Shown here: positions 22,906 to 33,763 of the stretch, piece after piece | Layout: every line of letters starts with the position of its first letter | Numbering within the stretch: position 1 is the first letter of the stretch | Source of the DNA: Dicyema japonicum | Taxonomy: Eukaryota; Dicyemida; Rhombozoa; Dicyemidae | Reading direction: 5' to 3' | DNA length: 64,000 nucleotides | NCBI GenBank assembly: GCA_011109175.1 | Contig: RDEW01000029.1 | Span: forward strand, 344,158 to 408,157 | Translations under genes and position numbers: made by a program | The notes under the pieces: model-generated | Told to the model about the DNA's origin: nothing | The model's input: only the letters and a program-made list of their open reading frames with translations | Databases searched by the model: none

Positions 22906-23247
22906 TATCGTCTCATCTATACACTATTAAACCCCAAGTAATTCGGAATGCTGGATGTGATTTTACTTCTGTTGACGTTTGCTGTGACGATATTGGATTA
23001 CTATTAAAGTATTTTCCCCAAGTCTTATGTGTTAATTTAAAGTCGGCAATGTATTGCGGGGTTTTATGAAATTTATTCCTAAAGCTGCTGTCCCTTATAT
23101 ATCAAGCGGGAAATTTCAGAACGAATTGTCCGGGTTGTCGTTCATGCTCATGAGGCTTGGAGCCGTACCTATTAGTTTTCCCAACCTTCCATGATCATTA
23201 CAAAAACACATGAAACGCTCTTTACTTGGTTTTTAGAAAAACAAAAA

Positions 23248-24010
23248 TCAATAAATGATCCCCGCCGAGATTAACCCAAAAAACTGCGTGGCATTTTGTG
23301 GTGCTAATAGAACATACTCCTCTTCCCATTTTATCGAATGCGATTGGCTCAAGTATACGGTTCTGATTTTCACGGATACCACCTTCAGAAAGCTTGCGGT
23401 GTATTGCACTTGGTAATTTTTGTGTATCCGAGACAATCGATATTTTTTCTCATAGTTTTGGGATCTGTACGTGTGCTCTTCGGAGTCAACCAATAATCTC
23501 CCTGAAAAGAATGTGAATATTTTCTTTACTTTCTCTTCTTCTTTCCCCTCCTCTGGGGTATGAATAGTGTGTATGGAGTGAAGCAAAACAATCATACCCA
23601 ATCCTCAGTTTCCACCGAAGAGACTGCCTTTTCAATACACTCATATAGGCATTCCACGACAGATACACAGGTGGATTGGGGTTCCTGATCATGATCCTTC
23701 GTGTGTGTCGGATTTGAAATCAATTCAAGAACTTTCTGATGATCCAGTGGCTAATCTTTACAGACTCGCAAATGGGGGATTGTACAGCTCCAAATTTGTT
23801 ACGGTGATAGCCACGGTGCTATTGTGGGTAACTAATAGGGGATATAGAGAACCAGATCCACTTGTAAGTTCACCAGACGTCAATACAGTGCATGTCTCTT
23901 TTGAAGGATTGACTGTTGTTGTCAACCTTTGGGTGTTCCCAGTAACGTACTTGAAGACCTCCAGTGATGATCAGTACGTCTTGACGTTTTCTATACATTT
24001 TGTGGTGGTT
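23248..24010 (-). CDS. Possible unrecognised multi-exon gene
   Basis: Minus-strand frames look protein-like but shift phase, as expected with micro-introns: a threonine/serine-rich segment (YVTGNTQRLTTTVNPSKETC, then NSTVAITVTNLELYNPPF) at 23970-23760, an acidic/Cys segment (VVECLYECIEKAVSSVETED) at ~23660-23600, and a basic C-terminal part (RSQNYEKKYRLSRIHKNYQV) ending at 23248. I could not fix the splice sites, find a start or recognise a family. Coordinates mark the coding-like region only. Confidence 0.3.
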
Positions 24011-24099
24011 TGATTTAAAAACTATTGTGATAGCTGGTGTTTGGATAGGAAGCGTCCAACATAAATCAGCAAAACTGAGTAAAACCTCTTTCAGTTGTT

Positions 24100-25065
24100 C
24101 CTAAGTTATTACAAATAGATGCGTTAAGCCTAAATTAATCATCACAAAGCTGAGGCGTTACTTATTGATCTCGTCAGCATAATTTGTATGTCTTTGCTCA
24201 GGGCAAAATGCCTGATGGCCTCTAGTTGGAGTCTTACTGCTGTAAATTCCGGCTGAAGGTTCCACGCATCCAAGATGCTTTGTCTTGACGAGTGACGCTG
24301 TCATCAGTGAACATTTCACTGCGGAACCGGATCGTCTACAAGAGAACTCACATCCAACAAAAAGAAAGTGAAGAGCATTCCTTGGTTCTCACTCATCGAT
24401 TAGTTATGATAACTGTTTTTTGCTTAAAAATAAAATATGTGTCCAGTCTGGAGTAAGCTACAGCTAATTTGGTAAAGTGCAGTAAAAAATGTACGTCTCA
24501 TTTATAATGGAAGCGATTTGAGTCAAAAGCATTAAAGTACGGAATATTATTGAAAAAATTTAGCTGCTATGGAAACACCCAATACTACAGTCATTAGTGT
24601 TGAAACTAGTTTTGGGGTCACTAATTTGATTGGTCGTCCGTGTGAACTATCAGCTCATTCCCACGTGCACCATTCAGGGGGACTCCGGACCCATCCCAGA
24701 ACACACATATTTCAATAACAAAGTTGTTCTTAACATTAGATAGAACAAAAACTACGAGAACTTGCAAACCTCAGACACTTTTGATAACCGTCTCCATAGA
24801 TGTGACAGGAAGCATGACAAACTGATTGGACTCTGCACACACGATGAAGTATAATCTGAACCCTCATGTTATAGGAGAAGGTAAAGGCAGTTCCTACTCT
24901 GAGTTCTTCCTTAATAGGGCATTACTTGAACGGTGGGATCACTCAGTGTCCTAGAGAGCATGCGCGAATTGGACATATCAAAGATGCCTTTTACAGGAGA
25001 AATGGAATAAACATTCAATACAACTAACATAATTCTCACAAATTAACATTTCTAAAAATTTTTAC
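24100..25065 (+). repeat. SINE copy and flanks without genes
   Basis: 24285-24480 is a SINE body copy (cttgacgagtgacgctgtca, cactgcggaaccggatcgtc, ttagttatgataactgtttt). Sequence before and after (24100-24280 and 24490-25065) holds no gene I can support. Confidence 0.7.
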
Positions 25066-25235
25066 ACTTGTGGACAGCGTCATCCTCTACACTTGTTCCT
25101 GCCGCAGCGAGCTCCTTTAGTTCATTAAAGTCTCCTCCTTGAAAAGCCTGACATTCTCTTGGATGACCCCGTACAGGACCATCGGTAAAGTAGTCCTCAT
25201 TTTTGCGGGATCGAGGAGAAGTACCCCATGTAGTG
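25066..25235 (-). mobile_element. LINE C-terminal fragment
   Basis: The minus strand reads ...DEDYFTDGPVRGHPRECQAF, then DFNELKELAAAGTSVEDDAV. This is the R.RGRPR....DL..L..LA tail seen in full at 28.3-28.5 kb and 55.9-56.1 kb. Confidence 0.5.
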
Positions 25236-25503
25236 ACAAATGCATCGGGTAGTTAAAAATCAATTATCTTATGATAACAAATAAGAAATATTCAGTAAAC
25301 TGGGTGGTTAGAATTTGTCGTCCATGTTACATTGGTCTTTGGTTTGATCCCCAATGGTTACTTGGTTAAAGGTTTTCACGTTTTTTGTGATCCAAAATCT
25401 CATTAAACGGCCAGTGTCAGAACGGAATCAAAATGGTAATTTGCTCTTTGACAGGAATTTTCTTTGGGACTTTCCCACTAATGTGAATCTGTATATACTA
25501 GAC

Positions 25504-26384
25504 CAGAGCTTTTCAAAAAATAATTCTCGCGGCACACTAATCGTAAAAAAAATAATCCACGGCACACATTAAAAAATAAAAAATTAAATTTTTAAGATGT
25601 GTAAAAAAACTAAGTACAAAAATTGGTAATTTAATGCCCAAATTTTTATTAATAAAAATGAAATCTTAATTATAATTGTTTTTGCATACATTCTCCGACA
25701 AAGATATCTTCATTATTTTTTGTTCATATTTATGACTAAACATAATCCGAGCAATAATACGACAAGCAGGGATTATCAAGTTTTCGCCAATAGTGTGAGG
25801 TTTTAGTTGTTTTGTTATCAATCCTGATATCAGGTATGAACATTTCAGTGATTCCTTTGTGTTTACTAAAGTTTCACTGAACATCATTTGACTAGATCTA
25901 CGATTCATAGTAAAAACTAAATAATAGTTGTGTTGTTTTTTCAAATGGATAAAATAATCCACAGATTTTTCGGAATAGTCCGGATGCTTGGAAGTAAAAT
26001 ATCTCTTTAGTTTGCTAAAAACCATAGCATCATTTGCAAAGACTCTCATGCAAATTAGACATTGAGGTAGTTTATTTTTATCTTTGCATATAAATCCAAA
26101 TGACAAAAAAGAATCTTTATAAAAACGACGAACTGATCCATAAGCACGTTGATGCGCACGTTATTAAAAAATTAATAAATAATGGTTAACCAATGTAAAT
26201 GTCATTAATAATAAAAAAAATGATTATTTAATTTTAGTAATTATTTTAATTTGTTTATCTTTTTAAATTAATTAGGTCAAAAAATGCATATAAATTTATT
26301 CAAATTTTTATTTGGCAGGCGGCACACTAGAAATTGTCTCGCGGCACACTTAGTGTGCCACGGCACACCGTTTGACAACCTCTG
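25504..26384 (-). mobile_element. Complete short hAT element with perfect 8-bp target duplication
   Basis: tactagac stands on both sides (25496-25503 and 26385-26392). The ends are cagagcttttcaaaaaataa and, on the minus strand, cagaggttgtcaaacggtgt, with ggcacac subterminal repeats. A 146-codon minus-strand frame (26106-25666) has a BED-type zinc finger (PQCLICMRVFANDAM, then KLKRYFTSKHP) and the adjoining SCAND3/ZBED5-like region, but no catalytic or dimerisation domain. It is therefore an internally deleted, non-autonomous copy. Confidence 0.9.
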
Positions 26385-26499
26385 TACTAGACCAATGGTT
26401 TTCAATCTTTTTTTACTCGCCCCTGCGAGTTTTTTTTGCCCTTTATTTCACAAGTCAAAAATTATTACCACGTATAGAAAGAGGGTTTACGTGGAGTTG

Positions 26500-28545
26500 A
26501 ACCCAGTGGCACCCCCTCGACTGACCTCGGGAAGATCTTGGATATTCTAAAACTGTCGGCGATAGAGACTGTTGGATACCAGGAAAAAGACCAAAATAGA
26601 CGAATGATTCATGACCCCTTAATTCGAGAATTGTCTGAGCAGCAGAAAGAAATACGTTCGAAACTGGGAAGTTCAAATTCGAATAAATGTGCATTAAGGA
26701 GAAAACGCAATCAAATATCGCATCTGATAAGAAGACGATCAAAAATCCTTTGGCACAAATATTTGGACGATAAAGCAACTGAAATCGAAAACTGTCAGTA
26801 TGGAAGACGAATGTTCTCTGCTGTTAGAACTTACACGAGGAACTGCAAAGAAACCACTGAAAGTCTGTGACGACAAGGTCAATATCTTTAAATCCCTGAG
26901 GATAAAACAAATTATATTGCTAGACACTTCGAGTCGTTGTTTAAATCTGAAGGGATGAATGTACCTAAATTTATTGGATATCCGAGACCCCTTACAAACA
27001 AAATTACAATAAAGGAAGTAACCGATGCATTTATGCATCTAAAGGGAAATCGGTCGGCTGGTTATGATGGCATTCCGGGTGAGATGCTAAAACATGCCCC
27101 GGTTACTGTTGGGAATATAATCACGAATATCTTAAATGAGTCGATGGAACTTCACTGTCCACTTCCTTTGGGACATGGAGTCTTAATTCCAATACATAAA
27201 CCTGGGAAAAAAGAAGGGTCGTTGGACGGACTAAGACCTATTATTCTATTGTCAGTTATCAGGAAAACCTTATCGATCATAGTGCTTAACCGTATACGAG
27301 AGCCAGTGGAAAAATACCTTTCCCTAAGTCAAAGTGGGTTTAGAAGTGGAAGATCAACCTCAGATATTGTGTGGAGTCATCGATGGCTCACATCAATATG
27401 TCAAAAATACACGAAAGTAATCTACATCCTAGGAATTGATCTAACGAAGGCTTTTGACAGCATCAATAGAGAAAAACTCATGATTGTTCTAAAGGAACTG
27501 CTTGACGAGGACTGCCTGAGACTAATAAGTTTATTACTTTCCGAAACTGACCTATCCGTGAGAATAGGAACAAAGCATTCGAAGAGTTTCAGTACCAACA
27601 TGGGCACTCCACAAGGAGATTCCTTGTCCCCAATTATATTTATTGTTTACCTCGAAGCTGCGCTCAAGGAATTGAGAAATGTCATGGGTCCTAAATACCG
27701 GGACATAACAGAGTTAATTTATGCGGATGATGTAGACTTTGTGTCTACCGACCAAGAAATACTTGACCAAATTTTACTTCAAGCCGAACGTATTTTTAAG
27801 AATTGGGATTTACGCATAAACATTAAAAAAACTGATTATACACGAGTCGAACGAGCAGAATCAAGGAACGATGAGTGCTGGAGACATACCAAAAAACTCG
27901 GCTCACTGCTAGGTGATGCTGAGGATATTTGTCGAAGGAAAATGCTGGCTACCATATACTTCAAAAAAATGTACCAAATTTGGATAAGGAAAAAACATGT
28001 ATCACTGAAACTTCGTGTCAGACTATACGACACGTTTGTTAAACCAATTTTGCTATACAATTCCGGAACATGGGCATGTTCTAAAATTGATTTAGAGAAG
28101 CTAGATACTTTTCACAGGAACCAACTCCGCATGTTGATTGGAATTTTTTGGCCGAGAAAAATCTCAAATGAAAATCTATTTTCACGATGTAAATCTAGAC
28201 CACTCAGCACCGATGTTATTTTATCGAGATGGCGACTATTTGGACATATCCTCAGACTGGACCCGACTACGCCATGTAACAGAATAATGGAAGAATACTT
28301 CTACCACGCCGGAAGTCGCAGATTTCAAGGCAGACCAAGAAACACACTTCCGACCTGCTTAAAAGATGACTACGAACAAAATAGTCGTAAATTGGTGACA
28401 GCGGACGATCTGGATAATGTTCGAATGAGGGCCAGGAACAAGGTGGCGTGGGCGAGGATGGCAAGGAGGATGGCTGCAAAACATGGCTCAAGCGAACCCC
28501 TTTTAGGGCCACGCGAAAGAGCTCTTAACTAACTAACTAACTAGA
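26500..28545 (+). mobile_element. LINE with uninterrupted reverse transcriptase (5'-truncated)
   Basis: The element begins inside the linker before the RT (26538-26870: RRMIHDPLIRELSEQQKEIR..., SNKCALRRKRNQISHLIRRR). It has two frame breaks near 26868-26925, then the 531-codon RT frame described separately. It ends with aactaactaactaactag, perhaps a short tail repeat, followed by the actgcgaaagaatcc block that recurs at 8398. The endonuclease domain is absent. Relatives: 55.87-57.12 kb (minus), 51.3-51.8 kb, 39.8-41.2 kb fragments and 58.5-59.06 kb. Confidence 0.85.
26937..28532 (+). CDS. LINE reverse transcriptase, open frame of 531 codons
   Basis: All RT blocks are present: VTDAFMHLKGNRSAGYDGIP (~residues 23-42), LRPIILLSVIRKTLS, QSGFRSGRSTSDIVW, the first catalytic aspartate in LGIDLTKAFDSINREK, GTPQGDSLSPIIFIVYLEAA and the catalytic LIYADDVDFVS. 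The thumb region follows. The C-terminal domain has WACSKIDLEKLDTFHRNQLR, RWRLFGHILRLDPTTPCNRI and the basic FQGRPRNTLP. It is the only long uninterrupted RT frame in the window, which points to recent insertion. The initiator is uncertain since the true start lies upstream across frame breaks. Without an endonuclease it could not mobilise itself. Confidence 0.9.
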   Translation: MFKSEGMNVPKFIGYPRPLTNKITIKEVTDAFMHLKGNRSAGYDGIPGEMLKHAPVTVGNIITNILNESMELHCPLPLGHGVLIPIHKPGKKEGSLDGLRPIILLSVIRKTLSIIVLNRIREPVEKYLSLSQSGFRSGRSTSDIVWSHRWLTSICQKYTKVIYILGIDLTKAFDSINREKLMIVLKELLDEDCLRLISLLLSETDLSVRIGTKHSKSFSTNMGTPQGDSLSPIIFIVYLEAALKELRNVMGPKYRDITELIYADDVDFVSTDQEILDQILLQAERIFKNWDLRINIKKTDYTRVERAESRNDECWRHTKKLGSLLGDAEDICRRKMLATIYFKKMYQIWIRKKHVSLKLRVRLYDTFVKPILLYNSGTWACSKIDLEKLDTFHRNQLRMLIGIFWPRKISNENLFSRCKSRPLSTDVILSRWRLFGHILRLDPTTPCNRIMEEYFYHAGSRRFQGRPRNTLPTCLKDDYEQNSRKLVTADDLDNVRMRARNKVAWARMARRMAAKHGSSEPLLGPRERALN

Positions 28546-28649
28546 AAGAGGGTAAAACTGCGAAAGAATCCAGGCCTCATGGCAGAATTTTTAATAACGT
28601 AATTTCCCATAACTATCGCTATGTCTTGGTATTTAATAAAAATTTTTGA

Positions 28650-28815
28650 TGTGTGGCATAGTGGTTAGGTGTTGGCTAAAAGTGGCTTAGGTCACGGGTT
28701 CGATTCTCGCTGTTGTTCACCTGGTGGAAGGTTCCACGCATCTACGATGCTAAAAGGGCTTGACGAGTGACGCCGTCATCAGTGGAGATTCACTGCGGAA
28801 CTAGATTGTCTAGAA
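28650..28815 (+). repeat. tRNA-derived SINE, 5' part with Pol III boxes
   Basis: Box A tggcatagtgg (28654-28664) and box B ggttcgattc (28697-28706) are about 32 bases apart, as in tRNA genes. The SINE body follows (cttgacgagtgacgccgtca...). The body is cut at gtctagaa by the hAT element and resumes at 31543. The head is not a functional tRNA gene: the acceptor stem does not close. Confidence 0.8.
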
Positions 28816-31542
28816 CAGTGGTTCCCAAACTTATTCAGGTCATCGCCCCCTTTAACAAACTTTTAAAAAATATCGCCCACCAGGAAAACCTATATGGTAA
28901 CGAGTTGGAAATAAAAAAATTTAATAATTAATGTGAACAGTGATGTTGCAAAAAGTTAGAGACAAGTTTCTCAATATTTGGGTTCATGTTTGTAAGCCTA
29001 GTTCGTAGATCTCCTCTTCCAACAATGTTCAAGTGGTTTCTCCTTTGGCAATTAGCTGTGATACAACACTGAAGCTTCTCTCATCCAAATAAGAAGTGGG
29101 GAAAGCAATAAAAACAATTTTGATTTTTTCCATAATTGGATATTTTTCAGGAATATCTTTTTGTAACCAAAAATCTTGATACGACCGGTTTTTAAAAGTG
29201 GGTTTAATTTCAAAATCGTTTTTTAACATAATTAGTTCCCCTTGACAAGATTCAACGTCATCTACATTCTGAAAAGGGTCTTTTACCCAATCTGGAACTT
29301 TGAGTTCACATAAATCTTTGAAACGTCCCTTCATATCTTGTTCAAGAGTGATCAAATGTTCAATATAAATTTCGAAATCATCTTCAGAAAAAAAGTCTTA
29401 AGACTGTTGAAGACGTGGAAATTGGATTAATTATTTCCTGCCAAGAAATATTTTAACGAAACAACGAGTCACAAGTAATTAATTAATTAGCTAATCTCCT
29501 CTTCTTGGGGCCAACGTCAATTGTCAGTATAGGTGTGTTTTTGTTGTCGCACAACCCACATTCCGAGACTCCCCTAGGTCGACATTCCTTATCAGCTTCC
29601 TCCTCATCAGGTATCGATACTCCATGTCTATCTTCAGCTTGCATTGCTCTCCAACGTCTTTCTCAATACTAACGTTTGGATGTACGCTTTCACCCTTTCC
29701 TCCAGTTTGAGGGCATCCAGATGGCCCTTGAAGAATCTCGAAACAATCCCATCCCAGGTAATGACTACAGGGATTATTTTTACCTTTGCGCGATGAATAC
29801 ATCCGAGTTCGTTCGCCAGTAAGTCATACTTATGGAACTTTTCCACCTCGACTTGCTGAGGGCAGTTTTGGGACGTGATCCCAATTTCAACGAGAGTAAT
29901 CGTATTACGCACCTTATCATGAACGAAAATATCGGGTTTGTTATTTTGTACAGCCGTATCTGTACTAATCGTTGTGTCTACACGAATCTCCACAAATTCA
30001 TTTTAGACAACAGATTGGACTGAGTGGGTCTTCAGTTTCTTAGTTTTTCTTATTCCATATTGACGGCAGAGGTGTAAGTGAATACATCTGACCACCTCGT
30101 AATTAATTTAAAAAATGATACCTTGATTAAATTAATATCAGCAAATTGTAATTTCACGTTATGTTCATTAAATTTAGCAAAAATATCTGCTAAGTAAGCC
30201 ACATCATGTTTAACGAATTCTAGTTCCGGGCCAATTTGAATGTTTAAAAATTTGAGAAATTCTACAATAGTGCTGAAAAAAAAGAAAATCCGCGCCAAAC
30301 AGTCGCCCTTTGATAACCACTGTACTTCAGTATGTATTAATAGTCATATAAAATCTTTATCATTTTAATACATAGGTCTCGTAAAAAACGTGAATTTAAA
30401 GAGTTGGGTTTAATTTTGTTAATAGCAGATATTATTGAGAGAGTCATGTAGACGACCGTTTGTATTTTAGCAACCAGATGCTGTCGATGGATCACACAAT
30501 GTCAATACATTTAATACTTATTGATTTAATTATAAACCCGCGATAGCGACCAATCATTGAAGGTGCCCCATCAGTTGCACATGCAACTATATTTGTTAAT
30601 GGTATATCTTTAAGGCAGAGAAATGGATTTTGTCGAACATTGATTTCCCATTTGTATCAGTTTCAAGCTTTAGAGCAAATAGTAATTCCTGCATAATTCG
30701 ACCATCCTTGACAAAACGTACATATTCAAGCAATAATGAGTCATTTCCATGAAGTATTGACGCATCTAATTGTAGACTGAATTCCGTGTTTTTCAGTATT
30801 AAACAAAGATCGTTTTCCGCATCGAAAGCCATATCATCAAAACGTGTCTGCATCGTATTGTTGCTAAGCGAAATCGACTCAATAATATTCTGGGAAGGTT
30901 GGTGCATTACTGTTTTCAGTACTTCATGAATTGATGATATTATCAGTTCCTTCCCATTTGTGTGCGGTTTCCCCGACATGGCGAAAAAAAAAGTAAGTAA
31001 AGCGATGTTATATGATGCAACAACGCCATCATCACTACGTTTATTATTACTGGAGAATATTTTCTCCAGGCTTCGTTGATTTTTTTGTTTCCCCCGAAAC
31101 TTTTGGAAAAACGTCAGCGGCTGGTTGGAATTATTTGGATGGACTTATATTTTGATAAAATATAAGAACCCTTCGAAAATGGTGAGTTGATTTAGAACGC
31201 TTCATAGCCTCGTTAGAAAATGACTCTGAGCATAATAAACAGAAAGGTCGTCTTTCACCATTTGGAAATGCGATGAAACCATATTTTAATATTGTTGACC
31301 AATTTTTTTGCTTAGTGTCTCTTGCTCAATTGTTGAATAATACAAATGCACCGCAAATCACGCTAGAGTCAATTTAAAATTACAGGTTCACCATACTGAA
31401 ATTCTATTATATTAATTAGATGTATGATATAAATTTTACGAATAATTTATTATCCTCCCCTTGAAATTAAAATCGCCCCGATAAACGGTTTACTCATAAA
31501 CGCCCCCTTTGAATTTTTTATCGCCCACTTTAGGAAACCCTG
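28816..31542 (-). mobile_element. hAT transposon inserted in the SINE
   Basis: Target duplication gtctagaa (28808-28815) / gtctagat (31543-31550), 7 of 8 matching. Ends cagtggttcccaaac and, on the minus strand, cagggtttcctaaag. Minus-strand transposase pieces run in order: a frame at 30979-30596 (QNIIESISLSNNTMQTRFDD, then FSLQLDASILHGNDSLLLEY, the catalytic LDESTD-type region), GPELEFVKHDVAYLADIFAK (30236-30177), and the C-terminal dimerisation domain SYLDERSFSVVSQLIAKGET (29091-29032). Stops and a nested LINE piece inactivate it. Confidence 0.9.
29470..30108 (-). mobile_element. RLE-LINE fragment nested in the hAT
   Basis: Minus-strand frames give EVVRCIHLHLCRQYGI (Cys-His cluster), then VQNNKPDIFVHDKVRNTITL with VEIGITSQ (endonuclease core, PD...E), VVITWDGIVSRFFKGHLDAL and AYIQTLVLRKTLE. 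The order and motifs match the RLE LINE at 2.7-3.1 kb. hAT coding similarity resumes on both sides, so this inserted later. Confidence 0.85.
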
Positions 31543-31710
31543 GTCTAGATGGACACACATCTAAGAAAAAGAAAACAAAAAGTGAAGAGCATTCCTTCGT
31601 TCTCCCTCTACGATTAGTTATAATAACTGTTCTTTGCTTAAAATAAAGTGTGTGTTCTGCCTGTGGGGAGCTATAACTAAAATGGCTCTTCGGAATGTGC
31701 AAACATTTGA
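31543..31710 (+). repeat. tRNA-derived SINE, 3' part
   Basis: Continuation of the SINE begun at 28650: gaaagtgaagagcattcctt-type sequence, ttagttataataactgttct and aataaagtgtgtgttctgcc match the intact bodies at 6380-6470 and 24365-24440. Confidence 0.8.
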
Positions 31711-31739
31711 TTGTTGATGTTGTTGTTTATTACCACGTA

Positions 31740-32683
31740 CAGATATTATTTTAAATATATTTTTTATTTAAAATCAAAGTGTTAATGAGATCCCTATAGT
31801 TGATGAGTATTCACAAGATTCTCTAAATTTGCCTTTCTTTTCGTAAGTAATTTTTATCTCTGCTCTTGGACATTAATTTTGTTTTGTTTTTTTCCCGATG
31901 ACATTTTTGAGAGTGCTAAATCCTCTTTCTACGACAATATGAAGTAAGAAAATATAAAATGATTGGAATCACTTTCTCTTTAATTGCGGGACTTTTATCT
32001 TCATTAATATAGATCCCCAGAACTGTGAAAGGTTTTCACTCTTGAATTTGATTAATAAACTCTGTTATCTAATGGGGATTACCTACAAATTAAAATAAAT
32101 AACCAGTTTTTCAATTATCTCCGCAACTTTGTATAAATAAAATAGTCTAGAAACATTTTGAAATATACTTTTATTAAACAGAAAAGTTAAATTGTTTTTA
32201 TTTTTATAATTCTTTTTTAATTTAAAAAATTTTCTGTTTTTTTCCAATTGAGTTGGGATGTTTACGGTTTAAATGTTTGATTAAGCGCGATGGTTTCATT
32301 GCCTCATTGGAAAACACTGTACCGCATTGCAAACAAGCGGTTTATGAGGATCCTGAGGATTTTTAAAGAAATATATTCCTCTTTATAGGTTCTAATTTTT
32401 TTAAACAAGACTCATCACGAAGTATTAGAAATCACGCTAATAATAATAATAACACCAGAGACCACGGTTACACAAACTAACTAAACACGTGATCCCAGCA
32501 CGCTAATAATTTTAAACGAAATATAATATAAATTTTATAGTTTAATATAATATGATATAAGCCTCGTTTATTTATCCGTCTTTAATTTTTCACATGACTC
32601 CTCGAGGATCATCGCCCCCCCCCCCCCCTGATCAGAAAAATCTCCCAAAAAAGGCAATTCGCCCCTCGTTGAGAACCACTGTA
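31740..32683 (-). mobile_element. Deleted hAT relic with poly-C tract
   Basis: The right end on the minus strand starts cagtggttctcaacgagggg, followed by tattagac. Minus-strand remnants are a BED finger (AMKPSRLIKHLNRKHP, ~32305-32250) and the C-terminal VERGFSTLKNVIGKK (~31925-31880), with the catalytic part deleted. A LINE 3' terminus (gctgggatcacgtgtttagt on the minus strand, 32500-32480, with ttattattattattag after it) is embedded, as is a run of 15 C at 32612-32626. The left terminus was not found. Confidence 0.65.
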
Positions 32684-32689
32684 TTAGAC

Positions 32690-33505
32690 AGTGATGCTTC
32701 ATAACTCGTGCCCAAGAACGAACGCTTCGCTTTACTTAACGACAAAGACCCTCTTTCCATTGCACTCTGGGTCTTTCAAAACCTGTGGTCTTCATACTAT
32801 GTTAGTTACTTTCATAATTCCCTCACTTTTCCGGAGATATTGAAAATAGTTATATTTTCTTCCGATAATAATGAATTCGGTACATTGCCATAAGACAACC
32901 ATTAAAGACAAAATATCTCTTATCAGTGCATCTCTGGTTACTATAGTAACTCAGTTTAATTATATTTTATTAGTTACGACTAGTCATGATTATTGTTAGC
33001 GAATTTAGATAAAAATATTATTTTTAGAACAAGTAGCGAACATTTTCCTCTTTGATTTAAATTTATTCAACTATATATTTACTCCCAGTCCCTTCAGGCA
33101 AAGGAAAACAATAGTTAACATGAAAGTATCAAACAAACGGATATTTTACAAGAGATCAGTCAGACGGCGTGGGGGAAGAAATCGATTGCGGACTAGAAGG
33201 GGTGGTTTCTAGAAGCTAGAAGGGGAACAAAAATAAAACTGGTTCTTCTCATTTAATCTCGTGAAACTCTCGACAAGAACTTTCCGAGGAAGGAGAGATC
33301 GCTTCCATCAATTTTAGGCAGTAGACGTCCCAGAAGTTTGTTGACGCCAAGGCTTTTAGTGGCATTGCGGGCTCAGCTTCCGGAATGGTTCTTGTGAACT
33401 TTGTTAAAGAGGGTAGGTATGATCCCCGACAGTAAGCTACAACTAATGTCAAATATAATTTAAAAAATCGAAAATTTTTAAAATTAAAATAGGAAAATTA
33501 AATAT
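32690..33505. other. Unassigned stretch
   Basis: No gene I can support. A minus-strand frame at 33249-33452 is open but has no motif. The alternative frame reads SLGVNKLLGRLLPKIDGSDL, which I do not recognise. Confidence 0.35.
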
Positions 33506-33507
33506 AA

Positions 33508-33701
33508 TTAATTCGATCTAAATAATCTCAGAAGAGGCATTTGAAGGTTTGCCACAAGGCTCTCAATGTTGTCCCACATCTCGTTGTGACCCTTAACAGT
33601 AGTAAACAAGAATCAACGTCAAAAAATAATCTCCCACTGTTGTGTTTTCTAATCAAGTAATGTGCTACTGTTTGGTGATGTCCACACTGAAGGACCGACA
33701 T
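33508..33701 (-). CDS. Hypothetical small protein
   Basis: Two exons on the minus strand, 33701-33618 and 33591-33508, joined in phase by a 26-bp intron (33592-33617). The 55-codon product reads MSVLQCGHHQTVAHYLIRKH..., then GHNEMWDNIESLVANLQMPL. The splice keeps the frame and removes a stop, the main support. No family recognised. It lies just downstream of the PTB gene and could be its 3' continuation or a neighbour. Confidence 0.3.
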
Positions 33702-33763
33702 AACCAAACATTCCTTCCACGTGTTTGATCTCCTGATTACGAAACAACCCACTCCACGTGTGC

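Noticed and set aside
23705-24013. Plus-strand 102-codon frame
   Set aside because: The opposite strand is more protein-like and continues beyond it. This frame is probably its shadow.
28654-28720. Possible functional tRNA gene
   Set aside because: Box A and box B are good, but the acceptor and anticodon stems do not pair and SINE body follows, so it is a SINE head.
33249-33452. Open minus-strand frame of 67 codons downstream of the small hypothetical gene
   Set aside because: No start context, no splice partner and no motif. Composition does not separate it from chance.
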